This document shows positions 17,163 through 23,905 of a stretch of 64,000 bases of DNA, piece after piece. Both the position numbers and the translations under genes were made by a program. Below the pieces are notes generated by a model. The model did no database searches and was not told where the DNA came from. It worked only from the letters and a program-made list of their open reading frames with translations. Position 1 is the stretch's first letter. Each line of letters opens with the position of its first letter. The DNA is from Methanoregula sp. (GTDB taxonomy: Archaea > Halobacteriota > Methanomicrobia > Methanomicrobiales > Methanospirillaceae), in contig JBAZQB010000001.1 of assembly GCA_041645435.1 (NCBI GenBank), positions 711,585 through 775,584 of the forward strand, in the 5' to 3' direction.

Positions 17163-18035
17163 ATGATCATATATTATGATGGGAAATATCTGCCGGATGA
17201 TCAGGCAAAAGTTTCAGTTTTTGATCACGGATTCCTGTACGGGGATGGTGTGTTTGAAGGCATCCGTGCTTATAACGGGAAAATATTCCGGTTAAAAGAA
17301 CATCTCGACCGTCTTTTCGATTCCGCAAAGACCATTGATATCCATCCCCCGATATCAAAAGAAGAGATGACCGAAGCTATCTGTGAAACCCTGCGAAAAA
17401 ATAATTTAAAAGACGCATACATTCGACCGATCATCACCCGGGGTGTTGGCGATCTCGGTCTTGACCCGCGCAAATGTCCAAAGCCTTCCGTAATTATCAT
17501 CGCGGTCACCTGGGGTGCAATGTACGGCGATCTGTACGAGAAGGGATTAAAGGGGGTTACTGTTTCCGTGAGGCGCAATCCCGCAGAATCGATGCCCCCT
17601 AATGTCAAGAGCCTGAATTACCTGAACAATATCCTTGCAAAGATTGAAGCGAACTATAAAGGAGGAGATGAAGCTATCTTCTTTGATACGAACGGTTACC
17701 TGTCGGAAGGTTCCGGGGATAATCTCTATATTGTGAAAAATGGTGAGATTGTCACCCCGCCCACCCTCAACAATCTCCGGGGAGTTACCCGGATGGTCCT
17801 TATTGAGGCCGCCAAATCACTGGGTATCACGGTTAAAGAACAGAACATGGGATATTTCGATCTTTATACAGCAGACGAGATCATCTGCACAGGAACTGCT
17901 GCTGAAGTTGCACCGATAACCTGGGTGGACGGGCGCACGATCGGCAGCGGTAAACCCGGGCCGGTTACGCGGCAGCTGATGGCCGCCTTCAAGTCGATAA
18001 CTGAGACTGAAGGTCATCCAATCAATAAAAAATAG
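17163..18035 (+). CDS. ilvE: Branched-chain amino acid aminotransferase
   Basis: A 290-residue fold-type IV PLP enzyme that performs the last step of valine, leucine and isoleucine synthesis. Visible blocks are VSVFDHGFLYGDGVFEGIRAYNG, YIRPIITRG, VKSLNYLNNILAKIEA with the PLP lysine, DEAIFFDTNGYLSEGSGDN, and the phosphate-binding FCTGTAAEV-like segment IICTGTAAEVAPI. D-amino acid transaminase and aminodeoxychorismate lyase share the fold, but length and motifs favour IlvE. It stands alone after the F430 operon with its own AT-rich upstream region (17077-17162). Confidence 0.93.
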   Translation: MIIYYDGKYLPDDQAKVSVFDHGFLYGDGVFEGIRAYNGKIFRLKEHLDRLFDSAKTIDIHPPISKEEMTEAICETLRKNNLKDAYIRPIITRGVGDLGLDPRKCPKPSVIIIAVTWGAMYGDLYEKGLKGVTVSVRRNPAESMPPNVKSLNYLNNILAKIEANYKGGDEAIFFDTNGYLSEGSGDNLYIVKNGEIVTPPTLNNLRGVTRMVLIEAAKSLGITVKEQNMGYFDLYTADEIICTGTAAEVAPITWVDGRTIGSGKPGPVTRQLMAAFKSITETEGHPINKK

Positions 18036-18117
18036 CCTTTTTTAAGCGGTAAAATTTTCAACAAAACCATTCCCATATGATGAGGTAATAAACAGGAACG
18101 TTTCTCCTCCATAATCT

Positions 18118-18125
18118 ATTTATAA
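18118..18125 (+). promoter_or_regulatory. TATA box of tRNA-Glu
   Basis: TTTATAAA lies 29-36 bp upstream of the mature tRNA-Glu 5' end, the expected spacing for an archaeal promoter with a very short leader. Confidence 0.55.
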
Positions 18126-18153
18126 ACCGCAGGGTAATTATAGAGAGCAACTT

Positions 18154-18228
18154 GCTGCTATAGTGTAGTCCGGCCAATCATGCGGGCCTTTCACGCCCGC
18201 GACTGGGGTTCGAATCCCCATAGCAGCA
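18154..18228 (+). tRNA. tRNA-Glu (anticodon UUC)
   Basis: GCTGCTA (18154-18160) pairs with TAGCAGC (18221-18227), followed by discriminator A; CCA is not encoded. The anticodon arm is CGGGC/GCCCG with loop CTTTCAC, giving TTC at 18190-18192. The T arm GGGG-TTCGAAT-CCCC is normal. No intron is present. Confidence 0.95.
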
Positions 18229-18593
18229 TCATTTTGTCAATTTTTACGTTATTTTGGTAGTTATTTTTATTTTTGTCGGGTATAACCTGATTATTTTCTG
18301 CCAGCTCTCGCGCGACGTCTTCCTTTTTTCTTTTAACGGTATAAACTCGTGAGATTCTGTTGATAAGATGCAGCCTCTGTCAACCTTGAAGATGGAGAAA
18401 GTTTACCCGTCAACGGGCGACCATAACCCCGATGAAATCTGATGTAAGGTGCAGTAAATACTTTTTTTGGATTCATCTTTATCAAAAATACGCGATGAAT
18501 AAGTTCCATGATAAAATATTGCTGATAAGAGATTTCGTGGTGCCCGGCATCACAATTTTATGCACTTTTTCATGGCAGACCCTGCTTGAAAAA

Positions 18594-18623
18594 TTTCAAT
18601 CGCGATCACGATCGCGTTTGAAA
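18594..18623. repeat. 14-bp inverted repeat with GATCGCG core
   Basis: TTTCAATCGCGATC (18594-18607) and GATCGCGTTTGAAA (18610-18623) are reverse complements with one mismatch and a 2-bp centre. Flanking A-runs and T-runs nearly extend the pairing. A related half, TTTCATCGCGATCA, follows at 18627-18640, and GCGATCGCGAT occurs again at 18811-18821. Confidence 0.7.
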
Positions 18624-18753
18624 TATTTTCATCGCGATCATGAAGTGTTAGTTGATGAGGCTACAATCGGATAATTATCCTACAATCGGTATGTACATGC
18701 TACAAAATTTTTGGTTCTCCGGCGTGAGGGTCCGGAAAATATAATCAAGGGTC

Positions 18754-18800
18754 GATTGAAAATTTTTGAGCGGGGAGTGAGGGGGTGATTGAAAATTTTT
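18754..18800. repeat. Two direct copies of GATTGAAAATTTTT
   Basis: GATTGAAAATTTTT occurs at 18754-18767 and again at 18787-18800, 33 bp apart start to start. The sequence between is G-rich (GAGCGGGGAGTGAGGGGGT). The unit resembles the arm of the dyad at 18610-18630, so the region may have grown from copies of one element. Confidence 0.6.
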
Positions 18801-18900
18801 TGGCGCAAGAGCGATCGCGATTTTTTTGTGCGAAATGATTTGCCCTAAAAAAATTCTTTACGAGAAAAATAATCTCCAGAAAAAAGGAATTGCCCAAAAC

Positions 18901-20547
18901 CTATGCAGTTCCGGTTGCATTTGCGGTAGAATTCAGTGCCGCAGTTGGTGCTGGGGTAACATCCACCGTTGGAGAGGGTGTAGGTGTGGGAGTCGGTTTT
19001 GGTTTGAGATCTACCTGGAATTCGATGATGCCTTTGGGTAACACGGTTGTCGTACTCTTCATCAGCTCACCGTTTTTATACACTTCGATGGTGAGTGCAT
19101 TGGATGTACCGTCCATTTTCTGGATGGATGCTTCAACCGGGCCATTAATGGTTGACACCATATAGAAATGATCACCCGTATCGCTGACAGGGGTCTGACT
19201 TCCCGGAGTGCCATACGTACCAACGTATTTACCTGAGTAAGTAATCCGTACCCAGACACCATTTGGCGGGATGGCAACTTCCGGTTCTGAAGTGGGGGTC
19301 GGGATGATTTCCTGAGTTATTGTAGGTATGATGGTGGCGACGGGTGTCGGTGTTGGTATTGTTGTTGCAGGTACTGTAGTTGGTGTTGGCGTTATAGCCG
19401 TATCGCCCGGCATGATTTCTCCGGAATTCAGGAAGATAACAATTCCGCCGATTATTGCCAGGAAAACGATGGCTACGATTGCAATAGCAATATATCTCGG
19501 TTTTTTCCTGGGCGGTTGGGGGGGTTGGACCGGTATAGGTTCTGGAAGAGGTGTCGGAATCGGGGGTGCTGAAGGTGGTGCCGATGGGGATGCCTCGGCC
19601 GGTACAGGTTCTGCCGAAGGGGGTTGTGCGGGAGGTTCTGCCTGCGGGACAACAGCGGGAGCCTCAACAGCCGGGGTGTCTGCTATCGGTGGAGGGGCAG
19701 GGAAATGACGGGGGACAAGTGGTGCTGCTTCACTGCGACGGGGAACTGAATCTTCTATCAATGGCTCGATTGAGTGGATGACCTCTTCTATCGTCCGCTC
19801 TTTCCTGTCGCCTCCCTGACCGAAGACCGGCGGAGTTACGACCTGCACCTGGGGAACAACAGGGGGCACCGCAACAGGCGTCGTTGAAATGGTTGCCGGA
19901 AAAACAGCCGGCTGCGCTTCGGCGGTGACTACTTTTGTCCCGCATAGGTTACAGAATACAGATTCCGGCGGGACACGATTACCACACCGGGAGCAAAATG
20001 ATCCGATTGGCAGGGTTGTAGTCTCAATAGGCCGGGGCATTGCAGGGACGGGTTCGATAATATTTCTTCTCGGCCGGGTGATCTCGATTTTCTTCTTTGG
20101 GAAAGTTGCACCGGAATTCTGGGGTTGTGACGGAGGCACAATACCGGGGGTTTGTGAAGGGGGTTGATCGATTGTCGTTGTATCAGGAATTGTTGGAAGA
20201 TTACTGACCAATTCGATCTGTGCTTTGAGTGATTTTAACCAGTCATCGCGTTCCCGCCTCCGCTCTCCGCTGGCCTCGCGGGGGAAGGTAAGAATCATCT
20301 GGCGGGCGGTCGCGCCACGGGAAAGCATGGAGAACGTGAGAATAGGATCCCGGATTGCATTTTCGCCTCCATCAACGGCATTGATTGTTGCGATCAGGAT
20401 CTCCTGGGGGGGAATAAGTCCTTTCTTGCTGTCAACAAGAATCAGGCGTTTATTCGTGAGAACTGCGTCAAACACAACCGATTTTACTTTTATATTATGA
20501 GCCTGAAGGATCACAGACTCATCATTGTTAAGTTCAGGAATACCCAT
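18901..20547 (-). CDS. Membrane protein with PH-like domain, zinc ribbon and extracellular C-terminal domain
   Basis: A 548-residue multidomain protein of unknown role. Residues about 1-115 look like a PH-type domain (VVFDAVLTNKRLILVDSKKG and later RQMILTFPREASGERRRERDDW). A zinc ribbon follows near residue 180 (FCSRCGNRVPPESVFCNLCG). Residues about 215-360 are a Pro/Ala-rich disordered region. A single membrane helix, IAIAIVAIVFLAIIGGIVIF, separates this cytoplasmic part from a Thr/Pro linker and a small beta-rich domain (GVWVRITYSGKYVGTYG...ALTIEVYKNGELM). The end is a second Thr/Pro-rich tail. It could be a sensor of the envelope or a lipid-binding scaffold; neither is shown. Its GC-rich low-complexity codons contrast with the AT-rich DNA just downstream. 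Confidence 0.75.
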   Translation of the reverse strand: MGIPELNNDESVILQAHNIKVKSVVFDAVLTNKRLILVDSKKGLIPPQEILIATINAVDGGENAIRDPILTFSMLSRGATARQMILTFPREASGERRRERDDWLKSLKAQIELVSNLPTIPDTTTIDQPPSQTPGIVPPSQPQNSGATFPKKKIEITRPRRNIIEPVPAMPRPIETTTLPIGSFCSRCGNRVPPESVFCNLCGTKVVTAEAQPAVFPATISTTPVAVPPVVPQVQVVTPPVFGQGGDRKERTIEEVIHSIEPLIEDSVPRRSEAAPLVPRHFPAPPPIADTPAVEAPAVVPQAEPPAQPPSAEPVPAEASPSAPPSAPPIPTPLPEPIPVQPPQPPRKKPRYIAIAIVAIVFLAIIGGIVIFLNSGEIMPGDTAITPTPTTVPATTIPTPTPVATIIPTITQEIIPTPTSEPEVAIPPNGVWVRITYSGKYVGTYGTPGSQTPVSDTGDHFYMVSTINGPVEASIQKMDGTSNALTIEVYKNGELMKSTTTVLPKGIIEFQVDLKPKPTPTPTPSPTVDVTPAPTAALNSTANATGTA

Positions 20548-20624
20548 ACAACCCCTTCTTACTATTATCTACGTTATCCTCATAAAATAAGGATTTGCAA
20601 AAAACCTGCATTTTAATAAAAAAA

Positions 20625-21902
20625 TCAGAGATATTCCTGGTCGTTCATGTAGGGACGAAGCACAGGGGGAACCAGGACACGGCCATCGGGCTCCTGGAAG
20701 TTCTCAAGGATTGCCCGCATGACGCGCGAGGTTGCTATTGCAGTTGAGTTGAGAGTATGGATATGCTGTTTAAGCTCAAACTCGCTCTTATCCCGGACTT
20801 TGATATTGAGTCTTACCGCCTGGTAGGATGTGCAATTCGAACAGGAGACAACCTCTTTGTAGGCATTTTCCCGGGGCATCCACACTTCGATGTCGTATTT
20901 TTTTGCAGCAACCGTGCCGATATCGCCCGTGCAGATATTGACAACATGATAGGGCAGTCCAAGATTCTGGTATATCTCTTCTGCATTTGCGAGGAGCTCT
21001 TCATGAAGTTTCCATGATTCGTCAGGTTTGCAGAATACAAACTGTTCCACTTTGGTAAACTGGTGGACGCGGAACAGTCCCTTGGTGTCAAGACCGTGCG
21101 CGCCAATCTCGCGCCGGAAGCAGGGGGAGATGCCGGCAAGCTTTATCGGGAGATCTTTTTCCTCAAAGATCTCATCCTTATACATGGCGCCTATCGGGTG
21201 CTCACTCGTGGCAATCAGGTAGGCATCATTGCCGTCAATTTTGTACATCACTTTCTCAAAATCCCCGAGATCTGTAACCCCTTCATAGGAAGAGCGATTA
21301 ATCATATAGGGAGGGATAACCGGGGTGTACCCTTTTTTGGCAAGCAGGTCAATGGCATAGCGCTGGAGTGCCATATCGAGCAGGACCAGACTGCCTTTTA
21401 AGAAATAGAAGCCGGCACCGGATATTTTTGTTGCCCGCTCGAAATCAGCCCAGCCCTGATCAGCAGCAAGCTGTCCGTGGTTCCGGATCTCGAAGTCAAA
21501 AGGCCGGGGGGTACCTGCCCGCTTTATCTCAACATTCTCGGTATCATCTTTCCCGACCGGTACACTTTCGTGCAGGATATTTGGCAGGCGCATCAGGTAC
21601 GAATGAATCGTGGTTGCGTTCTCTTCCTGTTCGGCATCACAGTCCTTTATTTTCTGGGGAAGAGCGGCAGCTTCTGCCATCAGGGCAGTTGCATCCTGAC
21701 CGGCTTTTCGTGCAGCATTAATCTCCCGGGCAATGGTGTTACGCCGCTGGCGCAGTATATCGGTCTCGACCTTGAGCTCACGTGAGCGGGCATCTTTTTT
21801 GAGAAGTTCGTCAACCCATGCGAGTTTGTCCGTATCATTGCGTTTTTTGAGATCTGCCTTAATTGCATCCGGATTTGCCCTAACGAACCTGATGTCAAGC
21901 AT
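20625..21902 (-). CDS. serS: Seryl-tRNA synthetase, canonical class II form
   Basis: SerRS charges tRNA-Ser. The 425-residue protein has the N-terminal coiled-coil arm (residues about 25-100, with KVETDILRQRRNTIAREINAAR), motif 1 around AIDLLAKKGYTPVIPPYMI, motif 2 in LAGISPCFRREIGAHGLDTKGLFRVHQFTK, and motif 3 SNCTSYQAVRLNIKVRD. This is the common bacterial and eukaryal type, not the rare zinc-dependent SerRS of Methanococcus and Methanosarcina. Its start at ATG 21902 matches the family N-terminus MLDIRFVRANPD. It is divergent from cooC1. Confidence 0.97.
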   Translation of the reverse strand: MLDIRFVRANPDAIKADLKKRNDTDKLAWVDELLKKDARSRELKVETDILRQRRNTIAREINAARKAGQDATALMAEAAALPQKIKDCDAEQEENATTIHSYLMRLPNILHESVPVGKDDTENVEIKRAGTPRPFDFEIRNHGQLAADQGWADFERATKISGAGFYFLKGSLVLLDMALQRYAIDLLAKKGYTPVIPPYMINRSSYEGVTDLGDFEKVMYKIDGNDAYLIATSEHPIGAMYKDEIFEEKDLPIKLAGISPCFRREIGAHGLDTKGLFRVHQFTKVEQFVFCKPDESWKLHEELLANAEEIYQNLGLPYHVVNICTGDIGTVAAKKYDIEVWMPRENAYKEVVSCSNCTSYQAVRLNIKVRDKSEFELKQHIHTLNSTAIATSRVMRAILENFQEPDGRVLVPPVLRPYMNDQEYL

Positions 21903-22020
21903 TCGTGATACCCTCTTTTATTGAATTGTTACACTATTGATTGATTACTTAATTATGGAATGTTTTCATTCTTATTTTGCACAGGTGAATGAGCGGATCA
22001 CTATCATATTCGGCATATAT

Positions 22021-22075
22021 TCCACAATCAGTGGAAAAATCCGGGGTAAACACTTCCCCAAACAGAATTTATATC
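22021..22075 (+). promoter_or_regulatory. Promoter and possible operator upstream of the cooC-cdh cluster
   Basis: TTTATAT at 22069-22075 is a probable TATA box, giving a start near 22098 and a short leader with GGAG before ATG 22117. Upstream, TTCCAC (22021-22026) and GTGGAA (22032-22037) form a small perfect palindrome with a 5-bp centre, followed by GGGG...CCCC around 22045-22060. A regulator could bind here, but none is identified. Confidence 0.45.
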
Positions 22076-22116
22076 TGACGCTGCGGCATCAGTAATGGTT
22101 AGGAGATCACCAGATC

Positions 22117-22896
22117 ATGAAGATCGCAATTTCCGGAAAAGGAGGTGTTGGCAAGACCTTTATCGCTGGAAGTCTCGCCTCATATTTAGTCCGCCACGGT
22201 CATTTTGTCCTTGCAATCGATACCGATCCCTCTCCCAACCTTGCCATGACGCTGGGACTGTCTCCTGATGAGATTTCACGCATTGTTCCCATTGCAGAAA
22301 ATGAACAATTGATCAGGCTCAAGACCGGCACGGAATTTTCCGGCGTATTCCGCCTCACATTCTCGGTCGATGATATCATAGAAAAATACTCGGTCCCTAC
22401 TCCTGCTGGCCCCGCACTCATGGTGATGGGGACTGTCCGGGCAATGGGGTCGGGATGTACCTGCCCTGCAAACTCACTGGTAAAAGCCCTGCTGCGTCAC
22501 CTGGTCGTGAACCGTAACGAAGTAGTAATCCTTGATATGGAAGCGGGTGTTGAACATCTTGGGCGGGGGACGGCAGAGCATGTTGATATCCTGCTCGTGA
22601 TCTCGGATGCGAACCTTAAATCGCTTGAAATTGCCGGCACTATCTGCAGGCTTGCCAAGAATTCAGCGATTAAAAAAGTCAGTATCGTTGGAAACCGTAT
22701 TGTGGATTTACGGCAGGAGACCGCAGTGCGGGCATTTGCAGAAAAGAACGGTATTGAAGTTCTTGCCCTGATACCGTTTGACATGGAGGTTGCTGAAGCC
22801 GGAATCACCGGGGACTCCATAGTGAATGAAAATTCTGCTGCACTTCAGGCAATTGGGGTTCTTGCCGAAACCATTACGAGTATGAATCATGGATAA
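22117..22896 (+). CDS. cooC: CooC-type nickel insertion ATPase (first copy)
   Basis: CooC proteins load nickel into the C cluster of carbon monoxide dehydrogenase. This 259-residue protein has the deviant Walker A motif ISGKGGVGKTFIAGSLA at residue 4, the switch region AIDTDPSPNLAMTLG, and MGSGCTCPANSLVKALL, whose CxC is the dimer metal site. DMEAGVEHLGRGT is the Walker B region. It heads the CODH/ACS gene cluster and precedes a second paralogue by 36 bp. General MinD/ParA roles are unlikely given the CxC motif and context. Confidence 0.9.
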   Translation: MKIAISGKGGVGKTFIAGSLASYLVRHGHFVLAIDTDPSPNLAMTLGLSPDEISRIVPIAENEQLIRLKTGTEFSGVFRLTFSVDDIIEKYSVPTPAGPALMVMGTVRAMGSGCTCPANSLVKALLRHLVVNRNEVVILDMEAGVEHLGRGTAEHVDILLVISDANLKSLEIAGTICRLAKNSAIKKVSIVGNRIVDLRQETAVRAFAEKNGIEVLALIPFDMEVAEAGITGDSIVNENSAALQAIGVLAETITSMNHG

Positions 22897-22932
22897 TTTC
22901 ATTACAGCGATCTGATTGGAGGGAAGAACCGT

Positions 22933-23700
22933 ATGAAAACGATTGTCACGATGGGGCGCGGGGGGACCGGAAAAAGCAGTTTTGTTGCCCTGATGGCAAA
23001 ATATTTCATAGAAAAGAAAGTAACGCCCCTGCTCTTAGTTGATGCTGACCCGGACCAGAACCTGGCCGAGATGGTGGGAGTGGATCTCGAAGCGGCCGGT
23101 AAGAAGACGATCGCAGAACTCCTCTCAGATACGTTCATTGCGCGGGGAGGCACGACGGTCGGTATGGCGCCTTCACACCGGATAGAAAACCAGATCTGGG
23201 AGCAGGGATTGTACGAAGGCGATCAGTTCGACCTGTTCGCTGTGGGTACAAAATGGGTGGAGGGCTGTTACTGCCTTCCGGATGCAGCACTCAAAAATGC
23301 ACTCCTGTCCATAACAAAAAATTACCAGTATATCCTGATCGACTCCCCCGGTGGACTGGAGCACCTCAACCGGAAGATCGCCAGCAATGTCGATATCATC
23401 TTTGATGTCATGGGGCCGTCAGCGAAATCCTTTGCCCATGTAAGGCGTGCGTACCGCGTAATCGGGGAAGTCGGCATCAGTTTCAACCGATTCTACGTCA
23501 TTGGTGGCTACGCGTTCCCCTCTGATGTATCCGCCCGCGTATCAGCAGAAACCAGTCTTCCCTATCCAGGCAATATTGCCTTTGATGACGATGTGGCAGC
23601 ACATGTCCTTGCCGGGGAATCGCTTCTTGATATCCCTGAAACTTCTGTTGCCTACCGCTCGGTTAGAGAAATTATGGATCATGTTCTCAGTATTTCTTAA
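22933..23700 (+). CDS. CooC-type ATPase (second copy, altered Walker A)
   Basis: A 255-residue paralogue of the preceding CooC. It has a P-loop MGRGGTGKSSFVALMAKYF, in which the signature lysine of the deviant Walker A motif (KGG) is replaced by arginine; LLVDADPDQNLAEMVGV; VEGCYCLPDAALKNAL with the CxC metal motif; and DSPGGLEHLNRKI. The start at ATG 22933 follows a GGAGGGAAG ribosome site. Having two tandem CooC-like proteins suggests division of labour between the nickel sites of CODH and acetyl-CoA synthase, or a heterodimer; this is inference. A 205-bp gap with a hairpin separates it from cdhA. Confidence 0.85.
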   Translation: MKTIVTMGRGGTGKSSFVALMAKYFIEKKVTPLLLVDADPDQNLAEMVGVDLEAAGKKTIAELLSDTFIARGGTTVGMAPSHRIENQIWEQGLYEGDQFDLFAVGTKWVEGCYCLPDAALKNALLSITKNYQYILIDSPGGLEHLNRKIASNVDIIFDVMGPSAKSFAHVRRAYRVIGEVGISFNRFYVIGGYAFPSDVSARVSAETSLPYPGNIAFDDDVAAHVLAGESLLDIPETSVAYRSVREIMDHVLSIS

Positions 23701-23719
23701 GCCCGGTTGCGGATTGGAT

Positions 23720-23758
23720 AGACAAAACCTGTCTCCCAGGTCAGGGTATGTCTTGTCT
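23720..23758 (+). other. Nested hairpin between cooC2 and cdhA
   Basis: AGACAAAAC (23720-23728) pairs with GTCTTGTCT (23750-23758) with one mismatch, and inside it ACCTG (23727-23731) pairs with CAGGT (23737-23741). The structure lies 20 bp after the cooC2 stop and upstream of a second TATA-like box, TTATTTAAAT at 23813-23822, which probably gives cdhA its own promoter. It may attenuate read-through from the cooC genes. Confidence 0.45.
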
Positions 23759-23905
23759 TGTATGGGAAAACCGGCTTTCTGCGAAGCCATTGCATTTCCT
23801 CTTTCTCAATCGTTATTTAAATGAAAAAAGAACCCCCACTGCCTACTTCGATAACCTTATGTGGGCTATTCTTCAATGTATGTATGAATTTATCGTGGGT
23901 GAATA

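Larger units (their letters stand above)
18229..18900. other. Long AT-rich non-coding region with dyads and short repeats
   Basis: About 670 bp without a convincing gene, between tRNA-Glu and the end of the zinc-ribbon protein gene. It is AT-rich, with poly-T runs near 18310, 18465 and 18825. It holds a near-perfect 14-bp dyad (18594-18623), a partial third copy (18627-18640), three CTACA units spaced 19-20 bp apart (18661, 18680, 18700), and two copies of GATTGAAAATTTTT (18754 and 18787). An 80-codon open frame at 18432-18674 runs through the repeats and has no protein-like character. The role is unknown; candidates are a structured RNA, a regulatory or replication-related site, or decayed mobile DNA. 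Confidence 0.6.

Noticed and set aside
18360..18450. Possible C/D box guide RNA, from GATGA and CTGA motifs near 18430
   Set aside because: The boxes are not in the required order and spacing, and no second box pair is present.
18432..18674. An 80-codon open frame in the AT-rich gap
   Set aside because: It runs through the dyad and repeats, has no ribosome site or TATA box at a fitting distance, and no protein-like composition.
18754..18800. Possible CRISPR repeats, because GATTGAAA resembles the end of many CRISPR repeats
   Set aside because: Only two short copies, no regular 30-40 bp spacers, no further repeats and no cas genes in the window.
22117..23700. The two P-loop ATPases as the missing CfbC of F430 synthesis
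   Set aside because: They have CooC-type CxC metal motifs and lie with CODH genes; they lack the NifH-like cluster cysteines and switch regions.
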